Positions 53,324-63,870 of a stretch of DNA of 64,000 nt are shown here, one piece after another. The number at the start of each line of letters is the position of its first letter. Position 1 is the stretch's first letter. Both the position numbers and the translations under genes were made by a program. The DNA comes from Rhodococcus zopfii NBRC 100606 = JCM 9919 (GTDB taxonomy: Bacteria; Actinomycetota; Actinomycetes; Mycobacteriales; Mycobacteriaceae), in assembly GCF_001895025.1 (NCBI RefSeq), contig NZ_BCXI01000011.1, forward strand, positions 1 through 64,000. The letters run 5' to 3'. The notes under the pieces were generated by a model. The model did not search any database, was not told the origin of the DNA, and saw nothing but the letters and a program-made list of their open reading frames with translations.

Positions 53324-55003
53324 TTGTTCGAAGCGGGGGACGTGGTGGACGCACCGGCGCTGCGCCGCTGGGCGGAACTGGGACTGAAGGCCATCGAGGA
53401 GCGCCGCGACGAGATCAACGTCCTCAACGTCTTCCCCGTCCCGGATGGTGACACCGGCACGAACCTGCTGATCACGGTGCGATCCGCGGTGGACTGGCTC
53501 CACTCCTCGGGCACGTCGCAGACGGCCGCCGATGTCCTCGACGCTCTCGCGCGAGGGGCGTTCACCGGAGCACGCGGCAACTCCGGCGTGATCCTCGCGC
53601 AGATGTTGCGCGGCATGGCCGACGCCACCGCGACCGCGGAACATCTCGACGCGGCCGGGATCGCGCGCGCGCTGGACCGCGCGGCCGTCGAGGTGATGCG
53701 CGCGCTCAGCACTCCCGCCGACGGAACCATCGTCAGCGTCTTGCGCGCCGCTGCTGCCGGCGCGTCCCGGCTCGGTGCGGGCGCGACACCCGCGGATGTG
53801 GCGCTCGCTGCCGCCGACGCCGCGGCGGCTGCCCTGCAGCACACGGTCACCCAGCTCGACGTTCTCGCCGAGGCCGGCGTCGTCGATGCGGGCGGCCTCG
53901 GCCTGATGATCCTCCTCGACGTGTTCGTGGAGGTCGTGACCGGCGAACGACCCGACCGGCGCCTCACCCTCACCACCCGGCCTGTTCCGCCGGTGCGGTC
54001 CGCGGCGCGGCACGACGACACACCCGCACGCAATGATGCTGCCGCTCACGGCGGCACCGTCACCCACGCCGTGCAGGACTACGAGGTCATGTACTTCGTG
54101 AGCGGCTCCGACGACAAGCGCATGGAGACGCTGCGGACGCGGCTCGACACACTCGGCGACTCCGTCGCGGTGGTCGGCGACGGCGCCAGAACCTGGTCCG
54201 TGCACGTGCACTGCTGCGTGCCCGGTGCCGCAGTCGAAGCGGGGCTGGCGGCGGGAAGTCTCCACCGCATCGAGATCACCTGCTTCGCGCTCGACGCGGT
54301 GCATCGGGACAACTGCGACAGCGAGCTTCGGCAACGTCCCGCCTCGGCGGGCCGGGCCGTGCTCGCGGTCGTCGAGGGCGACGGCGCGGCGCAGCTTTTC
54401 GAAGCCGAGGGAGCCGTCGTCGTCCGGGCCGACCGGCCGATGACGATCCCGGGGTTGCTCGACGCGATCCGCGCGGTCGACGCTCCCGAGGTGCTGGTGC
54501 TGCCCAACGGGTCGCTCAGCGAGCAGAATCTCGTCGCCGTCGGGGCCGCGGCCCGCGACGACCATCGGGCGGTGATGTTCCTGCCCAGCTGGTCGATGGT
54601 GCAGGGGCTCGCGTCGCTCGCCGTGCACGACGCCGAGCGGGAATCCGTCGACGACGCGTTCACCATGACCGAGGCCGCTGCGACCACCCGGTGGGGCTCG
54701 CTGCGCATCGCGCAGGAACGCGCCCTGACCTGGGTGGGAACGTGCGAGCCCGGGAACAGCCTGGGTCTGGCCGGTCACGATGTCGTAGTCATCGAGCATG
54801 ATCTGGTCGCAGCGGGCGCGTCGCTTCTCGACAAGATCCTCGCCGCGGGCGGCGAGCTCGTGACGATGCTGGTCGGATCCGGCGCTCCCGACGGCCTCGC
54901 CGAGCAGCTGACCGCCCACCTCGATGCGCACCACCCCGAGGTGGAGGTCGTGGTGTATCACGGGGGACAGGGCAGCGACCTGCTGCAACTCGGTGTCGAG
55001 TAG
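53324..55003 (+). CDS. DAK2-domain protein, FakA-like
   Basis: A 559-residue protein with an N-terminal DhaL/DAK2 kinase domain (FPVPDGDTGTNLLITV about 38-53, GARGNSGVILAQMLRG about 83-98) and a C-terminal DUF1949/DegV-like part (SLSEQNLVAVG). FakA relatives phosphorylate fatty acids with a FakB partner; no fakB is here. A TTG start seven bases after GAGGAG gives the conserved N-terminus; a GTG 18 bases downstream is an alternative. It leads directly into recG. Confidence 0.9.
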   Translation: MFEAGDVVDAPALRRWAELGLKAIEERRDEINVLNVFPVPDGDTGTNLLITVRSAVDWLHSSGTSQTAADVLDALARGAFTGARGNSGVILAQMLRGMADATATAEHLDAAGIARALDRAAVEVMRALSTPADGTIVSVLRAAAAGASRLGAGATPADVALAAADAAAAALQHTVTQLDVLAEAGVVDAGGLGLMILLDVFVEVVTGERPDRRLTLTTRPVPPVRSAARHDDTPARNDAAAHGGTVTHAVQDYEVMYFVSGSDDKRMETLRTRLDTLGDSVAVVGDGARTWSVHVHCCVPGAAVEAGLAAGSLHRIEITCFALDAVHRDNCDSELRQRPASAGRAVLAVVEGDGAAQLFEAEGAVVVRADRPMTIPGLLDAIRAVDAPEVLVLPNGSLSEQNLVAVGAAARDDHRAVMFLPSWSMVQGLASLAVHDAERESVDDAFTMTEAAATTRWGSLRIAQERALTWVGTCEPGNSLGLAGHDVVVIEHDLVAAGASLLDKILAAGGELVTMLVGSGAPDGLAEQLTAHLDAHHPEVEVVVYHGGQGSDLLQLGVE

Positions 55004-55044
55004 AAGCCGCACCGAGCAGAAGCGGACACGGCGAAAGGACGGCA

Positions 55045-57393
55045 GTGGCGACACTCGCGGACCGACTCGATCATCTTCTCGGACGCAAGACCGCCGACGC
55101 CCTGCTCGACGCGTTCGGCATGTCCACCGTCGAGGATCTGCTGCGCCACTATCCCCACCGCTACGCGACACAGGGCGCCGAACTCGGCGACGCGCAGCCG
55201 GAAGAAGGCCAGCACGTCACGATCATCGCGCGAGTCGAGAAGGCCGACGAGGTACGGATGAAGAGCCGGCCCGGGACCCGGCTCGCGGTGGTGCTGGTGT
55301 CGGATCGGCAGAAGATCGACGTGACCTTCTTCAACCCGCACAAGGTCAAATACAACATCAAGCCCGGCGTGCGCGGCATGTTCTCCGGCACCGTCAAGTA
55401 CTTCCGGGACAAGTGGAGCCTGGCTCATCCCAGCTACGTCATCCTCCCCGAGCCGCGCGACGCGGAGGTCGGGGGAGCGACACCCGCACCGGCCCGGGTC
55501 CGCGGCGCCGGCGCGCTGGCGGGGATGGCCCGCAGCGCGCAGAGCGGTGACGGCATCGACATGTCCATCTTCGACCGGGCGCTGATCCCCATGTACCCGG
55601 CGACCCGCGACGTCGAATCGTGGACGGTGATGCGCTGTGTGCGGCAGATCCTCGACCAGCTCGAGGTCGTCGACGACCCGTTGCCGGAGTGGGTACGCCG
55701 CGAGCACAACCTGATCGGGCTGGACGAGGCGCTGCGCACCATCCACCTCCCCGACACGAAGGAACAGGTGACGGCCGCACGGGCGCGGCTGCGCTTCGAC
55801 GAGGCCACCGCACTCCAACTGGTGCTCGCGCGTCGCCGGCACGACGTCGCCGTCCGTACCGCGCCGGTCTGCGCGCGGCGCGAGGACGGCATCGCCGCGG
55901 AATTCGACCGGCGGTTGCCGTTCGAGCTGACTGCGGGACAGCTCGCCGTCGCCGACGAGATCGCCGCCGACCTGTCGGTGTCGCACCCGATGAACCGGCT
56001 GCTGCAGGGTGAGGTCGGTTCCGGCAAGACCATCGTGGCGTTGCGGGCGATGTTGCAGGTCATCGACTCCGGGCACCAGTGCGCGCTGCTCGCGCCGACG
56101 GAGGTGCTCGCTGCGCAGCACGCCCGGTCGCTGACGTCGATGCTGGGGGATCTGGCCGCCGCCGGTGAGCTCGGCGCCCACGAACTCGCGACCAAGGTGA
56201 CACTGGTGACCGGGTCGATGCCGGCGGCCCGCAAGAAGCAGGCGCTGCTCGACACCGTCAACGGCGACGCCGGCATCGTCATCGGCACCCACGCGCTGAT
56301 CCAGCAGGGCGTCAATTTCCTCGACCTCGGTCTCGTCGTGATCGACGAACAGCACCGCTTCGGTGTCGAACAGCGCGACGCGCTGCGCAACCGCGGTCGG
56401 GACGGCGCGAGTCCGCACGTGCTGGTGATGACCGCGACCCCGATTCCGCGGACGATCGCGATGACCGTCCTCGGCGACCTCGAGGTCTCGACCCTGACCG
56501 AACTGCCGCGCGGGCGATCACCGATCGTGAGCCGCGTCGTGCCGGCGAGGGTGCATCCGGGCTGGGTTGATCGTGCCTGGGAACGGATCGGCGAGGAGGT
56601 CGCGCAAGGGCGGCAGGCCTATGTGGTGTGCTCCCGCATCGGGGACGGCGACGCGGACGAGGACGCCGACGCCGACTTCTTCGTTCTCGAGGACTCCGAA
56701 CCGGCACGCGGCACCCCCAAGGGGCGCGGTGCAGCAAAGGGCGGCGCAGGAAAGGGCGGGCGGGCCGGCGTCGAGCCGCCGGAGACCAAGTCGGTGCTGC
56801 AGCAGTACGAGGAGCTGTCCACCGGGCCGCTGAGTCACCTGCGCGTCGGGTTGCTGCACGGCCGGTTGCCCTCGGACGAGAAGGACGCCGTGATGCGCGA
56901 CTTCGGTGCCGGGAAGATCGACGTGCTGGTGTGCACGACCGTCGTCGAGGTCGGTGTGGACGTGCCCAACGCGACGGTGATGGTGATCGTCGACGCCGAC
57001 CGGTTCGGTGTCAGCCAGCTGCATCAGCTGCGCGGTCGCGTCGGGCGCGGGGGGCATCAGGGCCTGTGCCTGCTCGTCACCGACAGCCGGCCCGGATCGC
57101 AGGCGATGATGCGTCTCGACGCCGTCGCCGGGAACACCGACGGGTTCGCGCTTGCACAACTCGACCTGCAGCAACGCCGCGAGGGCGACGTGTTGGGAGT
57201 CGCCCAGTCCGGCACGGCGTCGACGCTGCGGCTGCTCTCGCTCGTCGACGACGTGGAGGTCATCGCCGCGGCCCAGGCGTTCGCGCGGGCGGTCACCGAC
57301 GAGGACCCGGGTCTGGACAAGCATCCCGGGCTCGCGCGGATGGTCACCGCGGCGCTCGACAGCAAGCGCGTCGAATTCCTCGAGAAATCCTGA
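55045..57393 (+). CDS. recG: ATP-dependent DNA helicase RecG
   Basis: A 782-residue helicase that remodels stalled forks and branched DNA. An OB wedge covers about 20-180. Helicase motifs are GEVGSGKTIVAL (Walker A, about 324), VVIDEQHRFG (about 430), TATPIPRT (about 470) and QLRGRVGRGGHQG (motif VI, about 661). An extra Gly/Lys/Arg-rich insert (about 555-575, GRGAAKGGAGKGGRAG) lies between motifs III and IV. GTG start. Confidence 0.96.
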   Translation: MATLADRLDHLLGRKTADALLDAFGMSTVEDLLRHYPHRYATQGAELGDAQPEEGQHVTIIARVEKADEVRMKSRPGTRLAVVLVSDRQKIDVTFFNPHKVKYNIKPGVRGMFSGTVKYFRDKWSLAHPSYVILPEPRDAEVGGATPAPARVRGAGALAGMARSAQSGDGIDMSIFDRALIPMYPATRDVESWTVMRCVRQILDQLEVVDDPLPEWVRREHNLIGLDEALRTIHLPDTKEQVTAARARLRFDEATALQLVLARRRHDVAVRTAPVCARREDGIAAEFDRRLPFELTAGQLAVADEIAADLSVSHPMNRLLQGEVGSGKTIVALRAMLQVIDSGHQCALLAPTEVLAAQHARSLTSMLGDLAAAGELGAHELATKVTLVTGSMPAARKKQALLDTVNGDAGIVIGTHALIQQGVNFLDLGLVVIDEQHRFGVEQRDALRNRGRDGASPHVLVMTATPIPRTIAMTVLGDLEVSTLTELPRGRSPIVSRVVPARVHPGWVDRAWERIGEEVAQGRQAYVVCSRIGDGDADEDADADFFVLEDSEPARGTPKGRGAAKGGAGKGGRAGVEPPETKSVLQQYEELSTGPLSHLRVGLLHGRLPSDEKDAVMRDFGAGKIDVLVCTTVVEVGVDVPNATVMVIVDADRFGVSQLHQLRGRVGRGGHQGLCLLVTDSRPGSQAMMRLDAVAGNTDGFALAQLDLQQRREGDVLGVAQSGTASTLRLLSLVDDVEVIAAAQAFARAVTDEDPGLDKHPGLARMVTAALDSKRVEFLEKS

Positions 57394-57442
57394 GCCGCCG
57401 CCGTGTAACGTCCTGCGCACCGCGGGCACGGTCGGGCCGTGA

Positions 57443-57483
57443 GGTAACAGCGAGCACACCCGTCGTGTTACCCGTGAGTTACC
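57443..57483. promoter_or_regulatory. Three GTTACC/GGTAAC sites upstream of pyc
   Basis: GGTAAC (57443-57448), GTTACC (57467-57472) and GTTACC (57478-57483) cluster in 41 bp, about 100-145 bases before pyc. The last two are 11 bp apart. Regulator unknown. Confidence 0.4.
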
Positions 57484-57585
57484 GATCGGCGAACTGCATC
57501 GTTTCAGTCCGCTTTCCGGCCGCGCCGTCCCACAATGTGGAACGAGTCGGCAAATCGGCGTGTTTCGGCGCGGTACCGTCGTCCA

Positions 57586-60500
57586 ATGTTCTCGAAAGTG
57601 CTTGTCGCCAACCGTGGCGAGATCGCGATCCGCGCCTTCCGTGCCGCCTACGAACTGGGCGCCGGGACCGTCGCGGTGTTCCCGTACGAAGACCGCAAGT
57701 CGCTGCACCGGCTGAAGGCCGACGAGGCGTACCAGATCGGTACGGAAGGCCATCCCGTGCGCGCGTATCTGTCGGTCGAGGAGATCGTTTCGGCCGCGAA
57801 GTCCGCGGGCGTCGACGCGATCTATCCCGGCTACGGCTTCCTGTCCGAGAATCCGGATCTCGCCGCGGCGTGCGCGGAGGCCGGCATCACCTTCATCGGA
57901 CCGCCGGCCGAGGTGCTCGAGCTGACCGGCAACAAGGCCCGCGCGATCGCCGCGGCCAAGGCGGCCGGCCTGCCGGTGCTGGCCTCGTCCGAGCCCTCGT
58001 CCGACGTCGAGGCGCTGCTCGCGGCCGCCGAGAACATGGAATTCCCGGTGTTCGTCAAGGCGGTGGCCGGTGGTGGCGGACGCGGCATGCGCCGGGTCGC
58101 CGAGCGCAGCCAGTTGCGCGAATCCATCGAGGCCGCCTCGCGGGAGGCCGACGCCGCGTTCGGGGATCCGACCGTGTTCCTCGAACAGGCCGTCGTCGAC
58201 CCCCGCCACATCGAGGTCCAGATCCTCGCCGACAAGCACGGCAACGTGATGCACCTGTTCGAGCGGGACTGCTCGGTGCAGCGCCGCCACCAGAAGGTCG
58301 TCGAGCTCGCGCCGGCACCGAACCTGCCGGAGGAACTGCGGCAGAAGATCTGCGCCGACGCGGTCGCATTCGCCGGGCAGATCGGCTACCAGTGCGCCGG
58401 CACCGTCGAGTTCCTGCTCGACAAGCAGGGCCGCCACGTGTTCATCGAGATGAACCCGCGTATACAGGTCGAGCACACCGTGACCGAGGAGATCACCGAC
58501 GTCGACCTCGTGCAGGCGCAGATGCGCATCGCCTCCGGTGAATCCCTGTCCGATCTGGGACTGTCGCAGGACACCGTGGCGATCCGCGGTGCGGCACTGC
58601 AGTGCCGCATCACCACCGAGGACCCGGCGAACGGCTTCCGCCCCGACACCGGCCGGATCACCGGATACCGCACCCCCGGCGGCGCCGGCATCCGCCTCGA
58701 CGGCGGCACCTCCGTCGGCGCGGAGGTCTCCGCACACTTCGACTCGATGCTCGTCAAGCTCACCTGCCGCGGCCGCAACCTCGAGGCCGCGGTCGCGCGG
58801 GCCCGGCGCGCGGTCGCCGAGTTCCGAATCCGCGGCGTCGCCACGAACATCCCGTTCCTGCAGGCGGTGCTCGACGACCCGGATTTCCGGGCGGGCAACG
58901 TGACCACCTCGTTCATCGAGGAGCGTCCGGAGCTGCTGACGCTGCGCTCGTCCGCGGATCGTGGCACCAAGATCCTGCGGTATCTCGCGGACGTGACGGT
59001 CAACAAGCCGCACGGCCAGCGCCCCACCACGGTGTACCCGCACGACAAGCTCCCCGCGATCGACCTGACGGCCCAGCCGCCGGCCGGTTCACGGCAGCGG
59101 CTGCTCGAACTCGGCCCCGACGGCTTCGCCCGGGCGCTGCGCGAGCAGAAGGCCCTCGCGGTCACCGACACCACCTTCCGCGACGCCCACCAGTCGCTGC
59201 TCGCGACCCGCGTCCGCAGCAAGGACCTGCTCACCGTCGCCGGGCACGTCGCGCGGATGACGCCCGAACTGCTGAGCATCGAGGCGTGGGGCGGTGCCAC
59301 CTACGACGTGGCGCTGCGCTTCCTGCACGAGGACCCGTGGGAGCGGCTGGCTGCGCTCCGCGAGGCGATTCCCAACATCAACCTGCAGATGCTGCTGCGC
59401 GGCCGCAATACCGTCGGCTACACGCCGTACCCGGAGGCGGTGACCCGGGCGTTCGTGCAGGAGGCGGCGAGCACCGGCATCGACATCTTCCGGATCTTCG
59501 ACGCGCTCAACAACGTCGACCAGATGCGCCCGGCGATCGATGCGGTCCGCGAGACCGGCACCACGATCGCCGAGGTCGCCCTGTCCTACACCGGCGACCT
59601 GTCGAACCCGAACGAGACGCTCTACACGCTCGACTATTACCTGAAGCTGGCCGAGCAAATCGTGGAGGCCGGCGCGCACGTGCTGGCGATCAAGGACATG
59701 GCCGGTCTGTTGCGCGCCCCCGCCGCCGCCACCCTCGTCTCGGCGCTTCGCAGCAACTTCGACCTGCCCGTGCACGTGCACACCCACGACACCCCCGGCG
59801 GTCAGCTCGCCACCTATCTGGCGGCATGGCACGCGGGTGCGGACGCGGTCGACGGTGCGTCCGCGGCCCTGGCCGGCACCACCAGCCAGCCCGCGCTGTC
59901 CGCGATCGTCGCGGCGGCCGCGAACAGCGAGTTCGACACCGGTCTGGACCTGCAGGCCGTGTGCGACCTCGAGCCGTACTGGGAGGCGCTGCGCAAGGTG
60001 TACCAGCCGTTCGAGTCCGGCCTGCCGGCGCCGACCGGCCGTGTCTACACCCACGAGATTCCGGGCGGGCAGCTGTCGAACCTGCGTCAGCAGGCCATCG
60101 CGCTCGGTCTCGGTGACCGTTTCGAAGACGTCGAAGCGGCCTACGCCGGTGCCGATCGGCTGCTCGGGCGACTCATCAAGGTCACCCCGTCGTCGAAGGT
60201 CGTCGGCGACCTCGCACTGCACCTCGTCGGTGCCGGCGTGTCCGTCGACGCCTTCGCCGCCGACCCGGGCCGCTTCGACATCCCGGATTCGGTCGTCGGA
60301 TTCCTGCGCGGCGAACTGGGCACCCCCGCCGGCGGCTGGCCCGAACCGTTCCGCAGCAAGGCACTGGCCGGTCGCAGCGAACCGAAGGCCGAGCCGCAGC
60401 TCGCGCCGGAGGACGAGAAGTCGCTGGGAGGCGGCTCGCTCGAACGGCGCCGCACCCTCAACCGGCTGCTGTTCCCGGCCCCGACGCGCGAGTTCGAAGA

Positions 60501-60987
60501 GCACCGCGACGCCTACGGCGACACCTCCGAACTGTCGGCCAACCAGTTCTTCTACGGTCTGCGCCAGGGTGAAGAGCATCGCGTCAAGCTCGACAAGGGC
60601 GTCGAACTGCTCATCGGCCTCGAAGCGATCTCGGACGCCGACGAACGTGGCCTCCGCACCGTGATGTGCATCCTCAACGGTCAGCTGCGCCCCGTCTCGG
60701 TGCGCGACCGCTCCATCGCCAGCGAGGTTCCGGCCGCGGAGAAAGCCGACCGGAACAACCCCGGTCACGTGGCCGCGCCGTTCGCCGGCACCGTCACCCT
60801 CGTCGTCGGTGAAGGCGACAAGGTGGCCGCGGGCGACACCGTCGCCACGATCGAGGCCATGAAGATGGAAGCGGCGATCACCGCGCCGCGCGGCGGGCAG
60901 ATCACCCGCCTCGCGATCGGTGGCGTCCAGCAGGTCGAGGGTGGCGATCTGCTGGTGGTCGTTGCCGCCGAGGAAAGCGCCGAGTGA
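57586..60987 (+). CDS. pyc: Pyruvate carboxylase
   Basis: An 1133-residue biotin enzyme converting pyruvate to oxaloacetate. Biotin carboxylase covers about 1-450 (VLVANRGEIAIRAFRAAYE; VAGGGGRGMRRV). The carboxyltransferase domain starts near 530 (TDTTFRDAHQSLLATRVRS), with HTHDTPGGQ near 729. The biotinyl domain at the C-terminus carries the biotinylated Lys in EAMKMEA (about 1094). ATG 57586. Its stop overlaps the rsmD start. An anaplerotic enzyme, normal size. Confidence 0.97.
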   Translation: MFSKVLVANRGEIAIRAFRAAYELGAGTVAVFPYEDRKSLHRLKADEAYQIGTEGHPVRAYLSVEEIVSAAKSAGVDAIYPGYGFLSENPDLAAACAEAGITFIGPPAEVLELTGNKARAIAAAKAAGLPVLASSEPSSDVEALLAAAENMEFPVFVKAVAGGGGRGMRRVAERSQLRESIEAASREADAAFGDPTVFLEQAVVDPRHIEVQILADKHGNVMHLFERDCSVQRRHQKVVELAPAPNLPEELRQKICADAVAFAGQIGYQCAGTVEFLLDKQGRHVFIEMNPRIQVEHTVTEEITDVDLVQAQMRIASGESLSDLGLSQDTVAIRGAALQCRITTEDPANGFRPDTGRITGYRTPGGAGIRLDGGTSVGAEVSAHFDSMLVKLTCRGRNLEAAVARARRAVAEFRIRGVATNIPFLQAVLDDPDFRAGNVTTSFIEERPELLTLRSSADRGTKILRYLADVTVNKPHGQRPTTVYPHDKLPAIDLTAQPPAGSRQRLLELGPDGFARALREQKALAVTDTTFRDAHQSLLATRVRSKDLLTVAGHVARMTPELLSIEAWGGATYDVALRFLHEDPWERLAALREAIPNINLQMLLRGRNTVGYTPYPEAVTRAFVQEAASTGIDIFRIFDALNNVDQMRPAIDAVRETGTTIAEVALSYTGDLSNPNETLYTLDYYLKLAEQIVEAGAHVLAIKDMAGLLRAPAAATLVSALRSNFDLPVHVHTHDTPGGQLATYLAAWHAGADAVDGASAALAGTTSQPALSAIVAAAANSEFDTGLDLQAVCDLEPYWEALRKVYQPFESGLPAPTGRVYTHEIPGGQLSNLRQQAIALGLGDRFEDVEAAYAGADRLLGRLIKVTPSSKVVGDLALHLVGAGVSVDAFAADPGRFDIPDSVVGFLRGELGTPAGGWPEPFRSKALAGRSEPKAEPQLAPEDEKSLGGGSLERRRTLNRLLFPAPTREFEEHRDAYGDTSELSANQFFYGLRQGEEHRVKLDKGVELLIGLEAISDADERGLRTVMCILNGQLRPVSVRDRSIASEVPAAEKADRNNPGHVAAPFAGTVTLVVGEGDKVAAGDTVATIEAMKMEAAITAPRGGQITRLAIGGVQQVEGGDLLVVVAAEESAE

Positions 60988-61550
60988 CACGGATAGTCGC
61001 GGGGCGGGCCGGGGGGCGGCGCCTGAAGGTGCCGCCCCGCGGTACCCGGCCTACCTCCGAACGTGTGCGCGAGGCACTGTTCAGTTCCCTCGACGCGCGC
61101 ATGGACCTGGAGGGCGCCGCGGTCCTGGACCTCTACGCGGGATCCGGTGCCCTCGGCCTCGAAGCCCTGTCTCGCGGCGCCGCGCAGGTGCTGCTCGTCG
61201 AATCCGACGCCAAGGCCGCGGCCGTGATCCGGCAGAACATCGCCGAGATCGGCCTGCCAGGCGCGGTGCTGCGCGCGGCACCGGTGTCCACCGTGCTGGC
61301 CGGCACCCCGGACCGCGTCTACGACCTCGTGCTGGCGGATCCGCCGTACGCGATCGGTGAGGACGCGGTGTCCACCGTGCTGGCCGCTCTCGTCGACGGT
61401 GGATGGGTCGGTGACGGCTCGGTGGTCGTGCTCGAACGGTCCTCGCGGTCGCCGGAAACGGTGTGGCCGGACGTCCTCGAGGCGGGGCGGGTCCGCAAGT
61501 ACGGGGAGACCCGGATCGAGGTCGCCACCTGCTACGGTGCTGAATCATGA
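60984..61550 (+). CDS. rsmD: 16S rRNA (guanine(966)-N(2))-methyltransferase
   Basis: A 188-residue SAM methyltransferase for m2G966 in 16S r[19 protein letters not shown] at the N-terminus is the family start. The SAM site is [20 protein letters not shown] (about 48-67) and the catalytic motif LADPPY (about 116). GTG overlaps the pyc stop by four bases (GTGA). The stop overlaps the coaD start. Confidence 0.95.
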   Translation: MTRIVAGRAGGRRLKVPPRGTRPTSERVREALFSSLDARMDLEGAAVLDLYAGSGALGLEALSRGAAQVLLVESDAKAAAVIRQNIAEIGLPGAVLRAAPVSTVLAGTPDRVYDLVLADPPYAIGEDAVSTVLAALVDGGWVGDGSVVVLERSSRSPETVWPDVLEAGRVRKYGETRIEVATCYGAES

Positions 61551-62038
61551 GCAGCGCCGTCTGTCCCGGATCCTTCGACCCTGTCACCAACGGACATCTC
61601 GACGTCATCGGCCGAACCGCCCTGCAGTTCGACGAGGTCGTCGTCACCGTGCTGATCAATCCGAACAAGCAGGGCATGTTCACCGTGCCCGAGCGCCTCG
61701 AGATGCTCGCCGAGGCGACCTCGCATCTCGGGAACGTCCGGGTCGACGCCTGGCAGGGGCTGCTCGTCGACTACGCGAAGGCCAACGGCATCACCGCGAT
61801 CGTCAAGGGCCTGCGCGGTGCCAACGACTTCGACTACGAGCTGCAGATGGCGCAGATGAACCACAAGCTCACCGGCGTCGACACCCTGTTCGTCGCCACC
61901 AACCCCGCCTACAGCTACCTGTCGAGCTCGCTCGTCAAGGAAGTCGCGACCTACGGCGGTGACGTCTCGGACATGCTCCCCGCGACGGTCCACAAGCGGC
62001 TGCTCGCGCGGATCGCCGAACGGGCCGCGGCGAAGTAG
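61547..62038 (+). CDS. coaD: Pantetheine-phosphate adenylyltransferase
   Basis: A 163-residue nucleotidyltransferase making dephospho-Co[17 protein letters not shown] (T/HxGH motif, about 6-21) and SSSLVKEVA near 125 are the signatures. ATG overlaps rsmD by four bases. A fixed pair with rsmD. Confidence 0.96.
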   Translation: MSSAVCPGSFDPVTNGHLDVIGRTALQFDEVVVTVLINPNKQGMFTVPERLEMLAEATSHLGNVRVDAWQGLLVDYAKANGITAIVKGLRGANDFDYELQMAQMNHKLTGVDTLFVATNPAYSYLSSSLVKEVATYGGDVSDMLPATVHKRLLARIAERAAAK

Positions 62039-62190
62039 CGCCGGCCGTCCCGGGCAGGTAACGGTTTCGACAACTCGGGCACCGGTTCGCCGACACGCCC
62101 GCGAGCGTTGCGCCGCACCGCTCCGCCTGCGGCAGACTGGCAGCTGGCCGCGGCCGCACCGGCCGGGCCGGACGAGGATTGGGGTTGGGC

Positions 62191-62949
62191 GTGTACCGGG
62201 TATTCGAGGCACTCGACGAACTTGTGGCGATCGTCGAGGAAGCACGCGGTGTTCCGATGACCGCCAGCTGCGTGGTGCCGCGCGGGGACGTTCTCGAACT
62301 CCTCGATGACGTACGGGACGCGCTGCCCAGCGAGCTGGACGACGCGCAGGATGTCCTCGACCACCGTGACCGCCTGGTCGGCGACGCGCGGGCACTGGCC
62401 GACAAGACCGTCGGCGACGCCGACGACGAGGCGCGCGCCTTGCTTGAACGGGCCCGTGCCGATGCGGACCGCATGCTCGCGGATGCGAAGGACCAGGCCG
62501 ACCGGATGGTGCAGGAGGCACGGGCGCATGCGGACGAGCTGGTCCGCAACGCGCGGGCCGAGGCCGAGGACACCGTCGCCGAGGGCAAGCGGCAGTACGA
62601 GGCCGTCACGGGCCGGGCCCGCGCCGAAGCGGACCGCATGATCGAGTCCGGCAAGGCGTCCTTCGAGCGGGCCGTCGCGGACGGCGAGGCCGAGCAGGCT
62701 CGCCTGGTGTCGCAGACCGAGGTCGTGCAGGCGGCTCACGCCGAATCGGCACGGGTGATCGACGGCGCACACGCCGAGTCGGACCGGCTGCGCACCGAAT
62801 GCGACGAGTACGTCGACGGCAAACTCGCCGATTTCGAGGAGATCCTCAACACGACGCTTCGCTCGGTGGGGCGAGGTCGGCAGCAGCTGCGGACCGCCGG
62901 GGCCCCGGACTATGCGGAGGCGGACTGGCGCGCAGATCGGCGCCGCTGA
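62191..62949 (+). CDS. sepIVA: Septum-associated coiled-coil protein SepIVA
   Basis: A 252-residue DivIVA-type coiled coil. YRVFEALDELVAIVEEARGV at the start and the long Ala/Asp/Glu/Arg heptads from about 55 to 215 match mycobacterial SepIVA, needed for septation and cell-wall metabolism. The GTG at 62191 is chosen to begin at VYRVFEA; GAGGA lies upstream. Between coaD and DUF177, as in mycobacteria. The 150 bp before it hold no gene. Confidence 0.92.
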   Translation: MYRVFEALDELVAIVEEARGVPMTASCVVPRGDVLELLDDVRDALPSELDDAQDVLDHRDRLVGDARALADKTVGDADDEARALLERARADADRMLADAKDQADRMVQEARAHADELVRNARAEAEDTVAEGKRQYEAVTGRARAEADRMIESGKASFERAVADGEAEQARLVSQTEVVQAAHAESARVIDGAHAESDRLRTECDEYVDGKLADFEEILNTTLRSVGRGRQQLRTAGAPDYAEADWRADRRR

Positions 62950-63057
62950 CGCTCGCCACCGGGCGGATTTCCCCCCAGCACGTCCCGTCGCGTACCATCG
63001 GGGGGTTGCCCAGTACAACTGGACGGCTACGTGCCGTCGATCCGAAAGCGAGTTCCA

Positions 63058-63672
63058 GTGTCTTCCCGTCATCGCAGTGCGCCTCGTCCCGCCCGGGACG
63101 AGGGATTCGTGCTGGACGTGATCTCTCTCGGTCGTCGGCCGGGGTCGATGCGTACGGTGAACCGGGTCGTCCCGTCGCCGTCACGCATCGGTCTCGACCT
63201 CGTCGCGATCGAGGAGGGCGCGGATGTGGAACTCGATCTGCGACTCGAGGCTGTGTCGGAGGGGGTGCTCGTGACGGGCACCGTCCGTGCCGGCACCGTC
63301 GGCGAGTGCTCGCGGTGCCTCGAGCCGTTCACCGGCTCGGTGGACCTGTACCTCACGGAGTTGTTCGCCTACCCGAACAGCGTCACGGAACAGACCACCG
63401 ACGAGGACGAGATCTACCGGATGGTGGACGACGAGATCGATCTCGAACCGGTCATCGTCGACGCCGTCGGACTGGAGCTTCCGCTGCAGCCGTTGTGTAA
63501 CGACGACTGCGCGGGACTGTGCCCCGAATGCGGCATTCGCCTGGCGATTGCGGAATCCGGGCACGGGCATGAAATAATCGATCCTCGCTGGGCTGGGTTG
63601 GCAGCTGCCTACGGCGCAGGATCCGAAGAACCCAGCAGTGCACCTGACAGCAAGATCAACGAGGAGAAGTAG
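63058..63672 (+). CDS. DUF177 protein (YceD-type)
   Basis: A 204-residue DUF177 protein that always precedes rpmF. Two Cys pairs occur: CSRC near 90 and a second set, [13 protein letters not shown] (about 151-163). Plant and bacterial members affect 23S rRNA accumulation. GTG start; the stop is two bases before the rpmF start. Confidence 0.92.
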   Translation: MSSRHRSAPRPARDEGFVLDVISLGRRPGSMRTVNRVVPSPSRIGLDLVAIEEGADVELDLRLEAVSEGVLVTGTVRAGTVGECSRCLEPFTGSVDLYLTELFAYPNSVTEQTTDEDEIYRMVDDEIDLEPVIVDAVGLELPLQPLCNDDCAGLCPECGIRLAIAESGHGHEIIDPRWAGLAAAYGAGSEEPSSAPDSKINEEK

Positions 63673-63674
63673 AC

Positions 63675-63857
63675 GTGGCCGTCCCCAAGCGCAGAATGTC
63701 GCGTTCCAACACCCGGTCGCGGCGCAGCCAGTGGAACACCACTGCGCCGACCCTCGTCACCTGCCCGAACCGTGGCTGTGGCGAGAAGAAGCTGCCTCAC
63801 GTGGCGTGCCCGTCGTGCGGCACGTACAACGGCCGTCAGGTGACCGCTGCCGTCTGA
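63675..63857 (+). CDS. rpmF: 50S ribosomal protein L32
   Basis: A 60-residue ribosomal protein ([19 protein letters not shown]). A zinc-ribbon with four Cys (CPNRGC, then CPSCG) marks the zinc-binding form. GTG start with GAGGAG upstream inside the previous gene's end. Confidence 0.97.
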   Translation: MAVPKRRMSRSNTRSRRSQWNTTAPTLVTCPNRGCGEKKLPHVACPSCGTYNGRQVTAAV

Positions 63858-63870
63858 TCCGGTTGGCATC

